Positions 18,713 through 29,936 of a stretch of DNA of 64,000 nucleotides are shown here, in pieces. This stretch comes from Pseudoxanthomonas suwonensis (GTDB lineage: Bacteria; Pseudomonadota; Gammaproteobacteria; Xanthomonadales; Xanthomonadaceae). Below the pieces are notes generated by a model. It was not told where the DNA came from, searched no databases, and saw only the letters and a list, made by a program, of their open reading frames with translations. Location of the stretch: the NCBI GenBank assembly GCA_003240695.1, contig QFNC01000004.1, positions 1 to 64,000 of the forward strand, given 5' to 3'. Numbering within the stretch: the stretch's first letter is position 1; each line of letters starts with the position of its first letter. A program made the translations under genes and the position numbers.

Positions 18713-19480
18713 GTGGACAGTGCAGGCAAGACCCGGTCGATCGACACCGCCGTTCCGCCGCGCCCCGGCTCGGTGCTGTATTTCACCTATCTCGATGAGG
18801 GCGACGGTTCCACCGCCTACAAGCTGCGCAACGATGCCTGGGCCAGCTTCTGGTTCGGCTATCGCTATGTGCAGGACGGCCACGACCAGTACGTGGGCTT
18901 CACCTATGCCACGCGCCAACGCTTCGGCGAGGAGGCGGACGGCTACGACCCGGGTCCGGGCGACCGCGTGTACGTGGGTCAGGCCACGTTCCGGCGTACC
19001 GCACCCGGTTCCGCGAAGCCCTGGCTGTTCGTCGGCAACAACGAGTATCTGGGTGAAACCGGCTCGTTCGAGCGCGCCGATCAGCCCGTGGCCGATGCCC
19101 GCATCCTGGTGCATGTCACCGCCAGTGGCGACCGCCTGATCGCGGTACCGATGCACGGCTACCAGGCCGGCGTGGACATCCACACCGCCAAGCTGTTCCT
19201 GCGCGATGCGAAATCGGGAGACTGGGCCCTGGTGGGCGACGTGTTCACCGGCAGCGACACCGGCGATCTGGCCGATGGCAGCGACGACGGCATTCCCGCG
19301 GCCAGCAGCCGCGGCAGCATTTCCTTCGTGGATCGCGGGGCGGCACCGCCCGATGTCCACGTGCAGTATTCCGGGACGGCCCTGGCCGGCTCCGGGCAGG
19401 CGCGCACACTTGGGGCCGAGGACGGCAGGGTGTACGTATTCGATGTCGACAAGAAGCGATATATCCCCAAGAAAGGCTGA
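18713..19480 (+). CDS. Unknown protein upstream of the T4SS effector; possible immunity or accessory partner
   Basis: About 255 residues from a GTG preceded by AAGGGG (18697-18702); the frame stays open further upstream but with low-quality sequence. It is soluble, Gly/Asp/aromatic-rich and beta-like (LYFTYLDEGDGSTAYKLRND, then WASFWFGYRYVQDGHDQYVG), ending in a basic tail. I see no signal peptide, lipobox or membrane segment and recognise no family. It ends 36 bp before the effector on the same strand, so the two are probably co-transcribed. Known immunity proteins for peptidoglycan-cutting T4SS effectors are exported, so absence of a signal argues against a simple immunity role unless the true N-terminus differs. 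Confidence 0.6.
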   Translation: MDSAGKTRSIDTAVPPRPGSVLYFTYLDEGDGSTAYKLRNDAWASFWFGYRYVQDGHDQYVGFTYATRQRFGEEADGYDPGPGDRVYVGQATFRRTAPGSAKPWLFVGNNEYLGETGSFERADQPVADARILVHVTASGDRLIAVPMHGYQAGVDIHTAKLFLRDAKSGDWALVGDVFTGSDTGDLADGSDDGIPAASSRGSISFVDRGAAPPDVHVQYSGTALAGSGQARTLGAEDGRVYVFDVDKKRYIPKKG

Positions 19481-19516
19481 CCGGTCACGGCCGGCGGTCA
19501 CCACGGAGCACGTGTC

Positions 19517-21346
19517 ATGTCCCGCAATCCCAATTACGAACGCAATCTGGCCATCATCGCCAACGAGGCACGCGAGCGCGGCATCCCGACCGCCGATTTC
19601 ATGCGCTTCGCCTACCTGGAAACCGGTGGCACCTTCAATGACCAGGCCTCGCGCGGACCCAATGGCGCCAAGGGACTGTTCCAGTTCGTCCCCGATACCG
19701 CGCGGCATTACGGCATCGCCGGCCGCGAGCTCGATCCGGTGGCCAATACCGATGCTGCTGCCCGCCTGTATCTGGACAACCGCAGGTCGCTGGTGTCGGC
19801 GCATGCGCGCGACGGCCTCGCCTACCTGTCCGGAAACACGCAGCCCGATGGTTTGGACATGTACATGGCCCACCAGCAGGGGGCCCGCGGCTACCGCGAC
19901 ATCCAGGTGGCCGTGGCCGGCGGCGAGCTGTCCGACGTGCGCCGCGACCGCATGATGAACAACATCAGCCATCGCGATGTGGAGCGGGTGACCGGCGTGC
20001 GCCATGCCGACCTGCCCGGATTGCCCGACAGCCAGTTCGCCAAGGTGTTCGTCGACTACTGGGATACCAAGTACGAGCGCATCCAGGTCTCCGACCGGGG
20101 CATCCAGCTTGGGCCGCTGCCTTCTCGCGATGGCGAGCAACCCGCCGCCACGGCTGCGCCGCAGTCGCGTGGCGGAAGCGCATCCGGCGTCGTGTTGAAT
20201 GCGCCATACGACCTCAGCATCAAGTACGACGCCAATACCTACGGCTTCGGTACCAAGGACGTGACGTCGGGCAAGGTGGATTGTTCGGGCTGGGTGGGCA
20301 CCCTGATCCGCGACAGCATGCACGAGATCAACAAGGAAGCCGGTCGCGAAGTGTTCGCCGCCAAGGATCGCATGGGCCTGCACAACCTCGGGGAGGGCAA
20401 CAGCGCCGGACACCTGGTGGAGAAGGCGCAGAAGGCCAGTGGCGTCCTGCTGACCGGCGGCCAGGTGACGGCAGCCAATCTGAAGGAAGGCATGATCATC
20501 GGCGAGGACAATGGCAAGAAGGGGTGGGATGCCGGGCGATACAAGGGCATCGATCACATCACCATGGTGGTCAGGGATCCCAAGAGTGGCGAACTGATGA
20601 TCAGCCAGTCCGACAGTTCGCGTGGCGTGAATCTCATGCCGGTCGACAAGTACCTGGCAGGCAAGAATGCCCGGGGCACCGAACTGTTCGCAACCGATCC
20701 GCTGGTCAAGGGACGCGACCTGCTGCAGTCGCAGGGCAAGGTGCAGGCGCCGCATCAGGCCGCTAGCGACGGGGTGATCAACCAGCGCGATTCGAAGTCG
20801 GCCGTGAACCACGTGCAGCAGATGCTGAACAAGCTGGGCTACACCGGTCCGGATGGACAGCCCTTCGAAGCCAAGCTGGGTGCCTATGGTCCGAAGACCG
20901 AGCATGCCGTCAAGCAGTTCCAGGCCGCGCACGGCCTGGCAGCCAGCGGTCAGGTCGACGAGACCACGCTGAAGGCGTTGAAGCACGCGCAGGAGCATCC
21001 GCTGGTCACCGAGCGCAATCATCCGGCCAATGCACTGTTCGATGTGCTGAAGGACCGGCTGCCCAAGGGCACGCCGACGTCGGGGGTGGCCAACGTGACG
21101 CTGCAGGCAATGGAAAACGGCATCCCGACCGTGTGCAAGCTTGGCCAAGTCGGCGTGCAGGGCAACGACGTGCTGGTGATGTCGACCATTCCCGGATTCA
21201 AGGCCCGGGTAGACCTGCAGGCGCCCACGCCCACGCTGGAGGCGATGAGCGAGCACATGAACCGCCAGGCCGTGCAGCAACAGCAGGCCGAGGCGGCGAG
21301 CAAGTCCAACCAGCCTTCGCAACCGTCCCCGGATCAGAATCGCTGA
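19517..21346 (+). CDS. Predicted antibacterial T4SS effector (transglycosylase + NlpC/P60-like + PG-binding + XVIPCD)
   Basis: A 609-residue protein with no signal peptide. Residues about 1-135 resemble a lysozyme-like transglycosylase (FAYLETGGTF, GAKGLFQFVPDTARHYGI). About 235-410 resemble an NlpC/P60-type cysteine hydrolase (VDCSGWVGTL with Cys256; DHITMVV with His347). About 420-490 is a PG_binding_1 repeat (SAVNHVQQMLNKLGYTG, YGPKTEHAVKQFQAAHGL). The last 117 residues (NHPANALFDVLKDRLP ... GFKARVDL, then a Gln-rich tail) match what I remember of the XVIPCD, the signal that docks on VirD4 of the Xanthomonadales killing T4SS. The likely role is delivery into rival cells to cut murein. A hairpin with a T run (21370-21397) ends the unit. 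Confidence 0.82.
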   Translation: MSRNPNYERNLAIIANEARERGIPTADFMRFAYLETGGTFNDQASRGPNGAKGLFQFVPDTARHYGIAGRELDPVANTDAAARLYLDNRRSLVSAHARDGLAYLSGNTQPDGLDMYMAHQQGARGYRDIQVAVAGGELSDVRRDRMMNNISHRDVERVTGVRHADLPGLPDSQFAKVFVDYWDTKYERIQVSDRGIQLGPLPSRDGEQPAATAAPQSRGGSASGVVLNAPYDLSIKYDANTYGFGTKDVTSGKVDCSGWVGTLIRDSMHEINKEAGREVFAAKDRMGLHNLGEGNSAGHLVEKAQKASGVLLTGGQVTAANLKEGMIIGEDNGKKGWDAGRYKGIDHITMVVRDPKSGELMISQSDSSRGVNLMPVDKYLAGKNARGTELFATDPLVKGRDLLQSQGKVQAPHQAASDGVINQRDSKSAVNHVQQMLNKLGYTGPDGQPFEAKLGAYGPKTEHAVKQFQAAHGLAASGQVDETTLKALKHAQEHPLVTERNHPANALFDVLKDRLPKGTPTSGVANVTLQAMENGIPTVCKLGQVGVQGNDVLVMSTIPGFKARVDLQAPTPTLEAMSEHMNRQAVQQQQAEAASKSNQPSQPSPDQNR

Positions 21347-21369
21347 TCCGGCGCAGATGCATTGCCATG

Positions 21370-21397
21370 AAAAAACCCGCCGAATGGCGGGTTTTTT
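21370..21397. terminator. Bidirectional intrinsic terminator between the effector gene and fadD
   Basis: AAAAAACCCGCC, loop GAAT, GGCGGGTTTTTT: a 12-bp symmetric stem with an A run on one side and a T run on the other, so it can terminate both convergent genes. It is the best intrinsic terminator in the window. Confidence 0.92.
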
Positions 21398-21415
21398 CGG
21401 TTCCGGTTGCGCCGA

Positions 21416-23092
21416 TCAGTTTTTGGCTTCGTCGCGCAGTTCGCGGCGCAGGATCTTGCCGACATTGGTCTTGGGCAGTTCGTCGCGGAACTCGACATAA
21501 CGGGGCAGCTTGTAACCGGTCAGGTTGTCGCGCGCGTGGGCCTTCACCTGCTCGGCGGTGAGGTTGGGGTCCTTCTTCACGATGACCACCTTCACCGCTT
21601 CGCCGGACTTGTCGTCGGGCACGCCCACCGCGGCCACTTCCAGCACGCCGGGCATCATCGCGATGACGTCCTCGATCTCGTTCGGATACACGTTGAAGCC
21701 GGACACCAGGATCATGTCCTTCTTGCGGTCGACGATGTAGAAGAAACCCTGTTCGTCCATCTTCGCCATGTCGCCGGTGTGCAGCCAGCCTTCGGCATCG
21801 ATGACCTTGGCGGTTTCCTCCGGGCGCTGCCAGTAGCCCTGCATCACCTGCGGCCCCTGGATGCACAGTTCGCCGACCTCGCCGACCGGCACCAGACGAC
21901 CTTCCTCGTCCTTCAGGCAGGCATCGGTGGAAGGCACCGGCAGGCCGATGGCGCCGTTGTATTCGGCCAGATTCATCGGATTGATGCAGGCCGCCGGCGA
22001 GGTTTCGGTCAGCCCGTAGGCTTCGATCAGCGGCACGCCGGTGACCTGCTTCCATCTTTCCGCGACCGCGCGCTGCACGGCCATGCCGCCACCCAGGGTG
22101 AGGCGCAGGTTGCTGAAATCCACCTCCGAAAAGCCCGGCGTGTTGAGCAGGCCGTTGAACAGGGTGTTGACGCCGGTGATGGCGGTGAACTTGACGCCTT
22201 TCAGCTCCTTCACGAAGCCGGGCATGTCGCGCGGGTTGGTGATCAGGTAGTTCAGCGCACCGAACTTCATGAACACCAGCCCGTTGGCCGTGAGCGAGAA
22301 GATGTGGTACAGCGGCAGCGCGGTGATGATGGTTTCCTCGCCCGGCTTGATTTTTTCGCGCACCCAGGCCGCCGCCTGTTCCATGTTGGCCACCAGATTG
22401 CGGTGGGTCAGCATCGCGCCCTTGGCCACGCCGGTGGTGCCGCCGGTGTACTGCAGGAAGGCGATGTCGTTCGAATCGATCTGCACCGGCGGCAGCTTGT
22501 GCATCTGGCCCAAAGTCAGTGCGTCCTTGAAGCGCACCGCACCGGCGATGCTGTAGGGCGGAACCATCTTCTTGACGTGCTTGAGCACGAAATTGACGAT
22601 GGCACCCTTCGGAAAACCGGCCATGTCGCCCAGACCGGTGGTGATCACCTGCTTGACCTTGGTGCCGGGCAGGGCGTCTTCCACGGTCTTGCCGAAGTTG
22701 TCCAGCACGATGATCACGCTGGCACCGGAATCCACCAGCTGGTGCTTGAGTTCGCGCGGGGTGTACATCGGGTTGACGTTGACCACGGTCAGCCCGGCGC
22801 GCAGGATGCCGAAGGTGGAAATCGGGTATTGCAGGCAGTTGGGCATCATGATCGCGACGCGATCGCCCTTCTGCAGATTCAATTCGCCCAGCAGGTAGCC
22901 GGCCAGCTGGGTGCTGAGGCGGTCGATGTCGCCGTAGGTGAGTTCCTTGCCCAGATTGGAGAAGGCGGGGCGGTCGCGGTACTGGCGGATCGAGCTTTCC
23001 AGCACGCCGACCACCGACGGGAACTCGTCCGGGTTGATCTGCGCAGGCACGCCCGGTGGGTAACTGGCCAGCCAAGGACGTTCTGCACTCAT
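21416..23092 (-). CDS. fadD: Long-chain fatty acid-CoA ligase
   Basis: A 558-residue AMP-forming acyl-CoA synthetase that activates fatty acids for beta-oxidation or phospholipid use. It has the P-loop YTGGTTGVAKGAMLTHRN, EAYGLTETSPAACINP, the hinge LHTGDMAKMDEQGFFYIVDR and the C-terminal catalytic lysine region LPKTNVGKILRREL. ATG 23092 is preceded by a strong GGGGAGGAAA ribosome site. Monocistronic as far as I can see, convergent with the effector gene. Confidence 0.93.
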   Translation of the reverse strand: MSAERPWLASYPPGVPAQINPDEFPSVVGVLESSIRQYRDRPAFSNLGKELTYGDIDRLSTQLAGYLLGELNLQKGDRVAIMMPNCLQYPISTFGILRAGLTVVNVNPMYTPRELKHQLVDSGASVIIVLDNFGKTVEDALPGTKVKQVITTGLGDMAGFPKGAIVNFVLKHVKKMVPPYSIAGAVRFKDALTLGQMHKLPPVQIDSNDIAFLQYTGGTTGVAKGAMLTHRNLVANMEQAAAWVREKIKPGEETIITALPLYHIFSLTANGLVFMKFGALNYLITNPRDMPGFVKELKGVKFTAITGVNTLFNGLLNTPGFSEVDFSNLRLTLGGGMAVQRAVAERWKQVTGVPLIEAYGLTETSPAACINPMNLAEYNGAIGLPVPSTDACLKDEEGRLVPVGEVGELCIQGPQVMQGYWQRPEETAKVIDAEGWLHTGDMAKMDEQGFFYIVDRKKDMILVSGFNVYPNEIEDVIAMMPGVLEVAAVGVPDDKSGEAVKVVIVKKDPNLTAEQVKAHARDNLTGYKLPRYVEFRDELPKTNVGKILRRELRDEAKN

Positions 23093-23206
23093 CGATGTTT
23101 CCTCCCCCTGCGTGATGTCGATGCCGATTGGAGCACACGGTCTGGGCACTCGCAAGTTGCGCTGCAGTGCGGCAAGATGCGGGCTGTTGCCGTCAAGGAC
23201 ACCCGA

Positions 23207-23686
23207 ATGCTTCGACAGTCCGCATCGACTCGATGCAAGCGCAAGGCCCGCACGATCGGTACCGCACTCGTGGCATGGATGCTGACCTTGGTGCTGGCGG
23301 CCTGCGGCAAGCCGTCCGATCCCGAACAGGCGCTGCGCGAGACGATGACCGGGCTGGAGCACGCGCTGAACCAGCGCGACGTGGATGCGATCGCCGCGCA
23401 TCTGGCGGACGATTTCGCCGGACCGGAAGGAATGGGTCACGACGAGGTCAAACGTCTGGCCACCGCGATGTTCCTGCGCTATCGCAACACCCGCGTGCAA
23501 CTGGCATCGCCGCAGGTGACGATGCAAGGCGGCGATCGGGCCACGGTCGAAGTGCAGGCGGCCCTGCTTGGCGGCAGCGCCGCGCTGTTGCCGGAATCCG
23601 GTCAGGTGTATGCGATCAGGACCGGCTGGCGGCTGGATGCAGGCGAGTGGCAGCTGGTGCATGCCAGTTGGCAGCCCGCCCTGTAG
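23207..23686 (+). CDS. NTF2/SnoaL-like lipoprotein, unknown role
   Basis: A 159-residue lipoprotein: long basic N-region, hydrophobic TALVAWMLTLVLAAC with lipid Cys33, then a compact alpha/beta domain opening with helices (EQALRETMTGLEHALNQRDVDAIAAHLADDF). That helix followed by curved strands is the shape of NTF2/SnoaL-like folds. No catalytic residues can be assigned. AAGGA lies seven bases before the ATG at 23207. Divergent from fadD and ended by the hairpin at 23695-23720. Confidence 0.72.
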   Translation: MLRQSASTRCKRKARTIGTALVAWMLTLVLAACGKPSDPEQALRETMTGLEHALNQRDVDAIAAHLADDFAGPEGMGHDEVKRLATAMFLRYRNTRVQLASPQVTMQGGDRATVEVQAALLGGSAALLPESGQVYAIRTGWRLDAGEWQLVHASWQPAL

Positions 23687-23694
23687 CGGCAAGG

Positions 23695-23720
23695 CCTGCC
23701 GGAGAACGCGCTCCGGCAGG
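23695..23720. terminator. Hairpin between convergent small genes
   Basis: A perfect 10-bp stem CCTGCCGGAG / CTCCGGCAGG with a six-base loop sits between the lipoprotein gene (+) and the 107-residue gene (-). No T run follows. Confidence 0.55.
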
Positions 23721-23732
23721 TTGCACGGTTGC

Positions 23733-24056
23733 TCAATCCTTAGACAGCGAACGCTCGCCCCATTGCGAGGCGGCGGCATTCAGCATCGATTGCCAGTCGG
23801 CGAACTTGGTCTTTTCCTGCACCAGCGCATCCAGGCGTTCCTCGGGAACGGCTTCGAATTCCTCGGCGGCGGCGAAGTCGATGCCGGCCGACTGGAAGAA
23901 CTCGCCGGCGGTCTTGAATTCGCTGTTGGCAGCGATGAAATCCGGGGTCAGCACGTTGTTGAGGAAGATCGACTGCCCCTGATTCGGATTGGCGGCGATC
24001 TGGTTCAGGGTGTCCAGCATGCTCTGCAGGTTCTTGTGGATGTCGTCGTTGCTCAT
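23733..24056 (-). CDS. Conserved hypothetical 107-residue soluble protein
   Basis: An acidic, alpha-helical protein starting MSNDDIHKNLQSMLDTLNQ, with no signal or membrane segment. It contains SIFLNNVLTPDFI, FQSAGIDF and EERLDALVQEKTKFADWQSM. I recognise no family. ATG 24056 is preceded by GGAGC. It lies downstream of acnA on the same strand, separated from it by a hairpin, so it is probably independent. Confidence 0.65.
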   Translation of the reverse strand: MSNDDIHKNLQSMLDTLNQIAANPNQGQSIFLNNVLTPDFIAANSEFKTAGEFFQSAGIDFAAAEEFEAVPEERLDALVQEKTKFADWQSMLNAAASQWGERSLSKD

Positions 24057-24175
24057 GGGTGCTCCGTTGGATGACAAGGCCGTGGCGAATGGACCGGACT
24101 GGCCGGCCGTTGCATGGATGATAGCCGCATTCCTTGTCCCGCATGCCGCCAACGGCTGGCTGCATCGAAACGACA

Positions 24176-24195
24176 ACGGCGGCCGAAGCCGCCGT
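24176..24195 (-). terminator. Hairpin after acnA
   Basis: On the minus strand ACGGCGGC-TTCG-GCCGCCGT forms an 8-bp stem with a stable TTCG tetraloop, 24 bases after the acnA stop, followed by TGTCGTTTCG. A plausible terminator with a weak U tract. Confidence 0.6.
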
Positions 24196-24219
24196 CGCGA
24201 TCGTGGTCCGGGAGATCCG

Positions 24220-26979
<2,760 letters not shown>

Positions 26980-27093
26980 TGGAGACTCCGTGGCGAAAGG
27001 GAATGGATGAATGCGGGCGGGAAACGCCGGATTCAGGCCGACGATTATGCCGCAGGTCGCCCGCGCGCGTGATCGGAAGCGATCATGTCGCGT

Positions 27094-27705
27094 TCAGCCC
27101 AGCAGTTCGTCCACCACCTGCAGCATCTGCCGACGTTGCAGCAGGAAGTCCCACAGCGTGCCGCCCATCTGCCGCCACAGCACCGCCGATCGCACCGCAG
27201 CAAGCAGCATGGCGCGGATTTCCGCCACCACATCGCCTTGACCCAGGTAGTGCGGATTGCCTTGCACCATCACCCGCGGGCGCAGGTGGCTGAGGGTGTC
27301 GGCATACAGCTTGCCCAGTCCGGCCAGCACGGGCGCACTGCTGCTGCCCTGCGCGCCGGCCAGCGGGGCCAGCCGGGCGATGCCGTCACCGACCTTGTCC
27401 ACGGTGGCCGGTTGCCGCACGAAATTGCGCTCCAGCTGCAGCACCGCCAAGGCCAGACGCGGCAGCAGCTGGTCGGGACTGTCTTTGCGGAAGTAGTCAC
27501 GCAGGGCGGTGAGGCCGGGGCGCAGTGCGTGCGCGCCGCCATACACCAGCTCGGTGGTGGCCGCATCGATGCGGAAGATGCTGTCCAGCGAGGTGGTGAG
27601 GCTGGCCATGTCGGCCTGACCGGTCTCAGCCACGCGACGGACCTGCTTCAATGCCTGCACCAGACCGGCCAGGGCCAGCACGCGGTCGTTCAGGGTTCGG
27701 CTCAT
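27094..27705 (-). CDS. hflD: HflD-like high-frequency lysogenisation protein
   Basis: A 203-residue helical, membrane-associated protein of the HflD (YcfC) family, which in E. coli affects lambda CII stability. Segments AGLVQALKQVRRVAETGQ, FRIDAATTELVYGG and NPHYLGQGDVVAEIRAMLLA are characteristic. Its start overlaps mnmA by four bases, the same gene pairing as mnmA-hflD in enterobacteria. Confidence 0.87.
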   Translation of the reverse strand: MSRTLNDRVLALAGLVQALKQVRRVAETGQADMASLTTSLDSIFRIDAATTELVYGGAHALRPGLTALRDYFRKDSPDQLLPRLALAVLQLERNFVRQPATVDKVGDGIARLAPLAGAQGSSSAPVLAGLGKLYADTLSHLRPRVMVQGNPHYLGQGDVVAEIRAMLLAAVRSAVLWRQMGGTLWDFLLQRRQMLQVVDELLG

Positions 27706-28826
27706 GCGGCGGCCTCGGTCAGTGCGTCGGGGCAGGGAGCATCGGTGCGGGCGATCACGGCGCCGCCCAGGCAGATGTCATCGGCATACAACACCACCGA
27801 TTGCCCGGGTGTGACCGCGCGCTGCGCGCCATCGAAATCGATCTGCAGGCTGCCGTCGTCCTGCACTTGCACCCGGCAGGGCTGTTCGTGCTGGCGGTAG
27901 CGCACCTGTGCCGTGCAGCGGAATGCCTGAGCCGGCGCGGCACCGGACACCCAATGCGCGGCTTCCGACCACAGCCTGCGCGACTGCAGCCAGGGGCTGT
28001 GTGCGCCCTGGTCCACCACCAGCAGGTTGCGGGCCACATCCTTGCCCACCACGTACCACGGTGCCGCGGCACGGCCGCGCATGCCGCCCAGTTGCAGGCC
28101 GCCACGCTGGCCCAGGGTGTGATGGAACACGCCGGCGTGCTCGCCCAGCATGCGGCCGGCGGGATCGACGATCGGGCCCGGCCGTGCCGGCAGGTACTGC
28201 GCCAGGAAACTGCGGAAATCGCGCTCGCCGATGAAGCAGATGCCGGTGGAATCCTTCTTGGCAGCGGTGGGCAGCCCGGCTTCGGCCGCCAGCTGACGCA
28301 CCTGCGGCTTGTGCAGCCCGCCCAGCGGGAAGCGGGTTGCGCGCAATTGCGCTTCGCCCAGCTGGTGCAGGAAATAGCTCTGGTCCTTGGCCCGGTCCAC
28401 GGCACGCAGCAACAGCGCGCGGCCACTGTCCGGATCGGTCCCCACCCGGGCGTAGTGGCCGGTGGCGATCTGCGCCGCGCCAAGATCACGGGCGGCATCC
28501 AGGAAATGCTTGAACTTGATCTCCCGGTTGCACAGCACGTCGGGATTGGGCGTGCGGCCGGCGGCGTATTCGGACAGGAAATGCCGGAACACCTCGCGCT
28601 GGTAGGCGTCGGCGAAATCGCGGAAGTGGATCGGGATGCCAAGCCGGCCGCAGACCGCCACGGCATCGCGGCGGTCGTCCTCGGCACGGCAGTCGCCGCT
28701 GTCGTCGTCCCAGTTGCGCATGAACAATCCGGCGATGCGCATGCCCTGGCGCTGCAGCAGCAGGGCCGCCACCGACGAGTCCACGCCGCCGGACATGCCC
28801 ACCACCACCTCGATCCCGGTGTCCAT
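27702..28826 (-). CDS. mnmA: tRNA-specific 2-thiouridylase MnmA
   Basis: A 374-residue enzyme that thiolates U34 of tRNA-Lys, -Glu and -Gln. It has the PP-loop GMSGGVDSSVAALLL, the first catalytic cysteine in LCNREIKFKHF and the persulfide cysteine in TGICFIGERDFRSF. ATG 28826 was chosen; a GTG two codons upstream is possible. It lies between nudJ (9 bp upstream) and hflD (overlap). Confidence 0.93.
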   Translation of the reverse strand: MDTGIEVVVGMSGGVDSSVAALLLQRQGMRIAGLFMRNWDDDSGDCRAEDDRRDAVAVCGRLGIPIHFRDFADAYQREVFRHFLSEYAAGRTPNPDVLCNREIKFKHFLDAARDLGAAQIATGHYARVGTDPDSGRALLLRAVDRAKDQSYFLHQLGEAQLRATRFPLGGLHKPQVRQLAAEAGLPTAAKKDSTGICFIGERDFRSFLAQYLPARPGPIVDPAGRMLGEHAGVFHHTLGQRGGLQLGGMRGRAAAPWYVVGKDVARNLLVVDQGAHSPWLQSRRLWSEAAHWVSGAAPAQAFRCTAQVRYRQHEQPCRVQVQDDGSLQIDFDGAQRAVTPGQSVVLYADDICLGGAVIARTDAPCPDALTEAAA

Positions 28827-28835
28827 GCTCACCGG

Positions 28836-29300
28836 TCAGGGCACTTGCCGCAGCATGTCGAGCGGAAAGCGCGATCCGGACAGGAAATCGCCGACCGCGC
28901 GCCACACCAGCGGACTGCGATGCCGCTTCTGCTGGGCCATCAACTCCTCGGGTGTCATCCACACCGCGCGGACGATGCCGGTGTCCAGCGGGCGGTCGGG
29001 CACGTGCGCGATGGCCTGGGCCGCGAAGGCGAAGCGCAGATAGTGGCGGCCGCTGCCGGGTGCCTTCCACTGGTAGGCACCGATGAAGTTGGTCAGCCGC
29101 ACCTGCCAGCCGGTCTCCTCAAGGGTTTCGCGCACGGCGGCGGCTTCAAGGCTCTCGTCCGGTTCCAGATGGCCGGCCGGCTGGTTCAGCACCACCTCGC
29201 CGTTCACCCGTTCCTCCACCATCAGCAGGCGGCCCTCGCGGGCGATGACGCAGGCCACGGTCACGTCCGGCTGCCAGAAGCGGCCTTCGCGGTAGCTCAT
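28836..29300 (-). CDS. nudJ: NUDIX hydrolase, NudJ-like
   Basis: A 154-residue phosphohydrolase with a complete Nudix box (GHLEPDESLEAAAVRETLEETG in two parts: G-x5-E, then REtlEEtG). NudJ acts on thiamine pyrophosphates and nucleotide phosphates, and in E. coli likewise precedes mnmA-hflD. The start at MSYREGRFW is typical; the upstream extension is Arg-rich noise. First gene of the nudJ-mnmA-hflD unit, divergent from clpS. Confidence 0.85.
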   Translation of the reverse strand: MSYREGRFWQPDVTVACVIAREGRLLMVEERVNGEVVLNQPAGHLEPDESLEAAAVRETLEETGWQVRLTNFIGAYQWKAPGSGRHYLRFAFAAQAIAHVPDRPLDTGIVRAVWMTPEELMAQQKRHRSPLVWRAVGDFLSGSRFPLDMLRQVP

Positions 29301-29421
29301 GCCGTTGCGGCTCCGTCGGTGGTGTCGCCCTCGCTCACCCGCATCTCCCGTCATCTGGTTCGACCGACAGCATGGGGTCGGGCGCGCGCCGGATCAAGCA
29401 CCCCAGTTGCCGATGGCGCTA

Positions 29422-29427
29422 TATAAT
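29422..29427 (+). promoter_or_regulatory. Perfect TATAAT -10 box just before clpS
   Basis: A perfect TATAAT in very GC-rich DNA ends only two bases before the first clpS ATG (29430). A start 6-8 bases after the box would fall at 29433-29435, on or beside the second ATG (29433), predicting a leaderless mRNA. No convincing -35 lies 16-18 bases upstream, and there is no ribosome-binding site in the gap. Confidence 0.55.
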
Positions 29428-29429
29428 GA

Positions 29430-29753
29430 ATGATGCCCCGGAAAACCGACAGCGAACACGATCGCGGCGCAGTGGTGGAAACCGCCAAGCCCGAGCTGCA
29501 GCGCCCGCCGCTGTACTCGGTGCTGCTGCTCAACGACGACTACACCCCCATGGACTTCGTGGTCGACGTGCTGGTGCGCTTCTTCGCCATGAACATGGAG
29601 AAGGCCACCCAGGTGATGCTGCACGTGCATACCCGCGGGCGTGGCGTGTGCGGCGTGTTCACCCGCGAGATCGCCGAGTCGAAGGTGGCGCAGGTCAACG
29701 AATACGCGCGCATGCACCAGCATCCGTTGCTGTGCACGATGGAACAGGCCTGA
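29430..29753 (+). CDS. clpS: ClpS, adaptor for the ClpAP protease
   Basis: A 107-residue adaptor that hands N-degron proteins to ClpA. The binding core LLNDDYTPMDFVVDVL, the HVHTRGRGVCGVFTREIAE segment and the terminal HPLLCTMEQA match the E. coli protein in order and length (106). Two ATGs in tandem (29430, 29433) are possible starts; the TATAAT box at 29422-29427 favours a leaderless transcript from the second. clpA follows 183 bp later, the normal partner. Confidence 0.94.
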   Translation: MMPRKTDSEHDRGAVVETAKPELQRPPLYSVLLLNDDYTPMDFVVDVLVRFFAMNMEKATQVMLHVHTRGRGVCGVFTREIAESKVAQVNEYARMHQHPLLCTMEQA

Positions 29754-29936
29754 GCGAGCCGTTCGCCCGCGCGTGGCGCCTGCTGCGGGCGATGATGGCA
29801 ACGCCAGGCCGGCAGCTGCTGCATTGCGCGTTGGGCACTGGCAGCTGAACCGGCACAGGCCGAGCCGGCCCGGTACTGGAAATCGGATCACCGCTGCCCC
29901 ATTGTGGATGCAGAGACTTCCGGAGGGCGACGCCCC

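Noticed and set aside
18641..21322. Long open frame on the minus strand opposite the effector gene
   Set aside because: Typical antisense frame of GC-rich codons; its translation is rich in His, Arg, Gln and Gly with no domain, while the plus strand has clear domains.
19517..21346. Phage endolysin or lysis cassette
   Set aside because: No holin, spanin, tail or other phage gene nearby, and the C-terminal Gln-rich domain fits a T4SS signal rather than a phage lysin.
26980..27093. Strong promoter for acnA
   Set aside because: Only a CATAAT box (27044-27049) is present, with no -35 at the right distance, so it is mentioned with acnA and not listed separately.
29754..29936. Small gene or RNA between clpS and clpA
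   Set aside because: No frame with a plausible start and ribosome site, and no stable conserved-looking hairpin; read as untranslated spacer.
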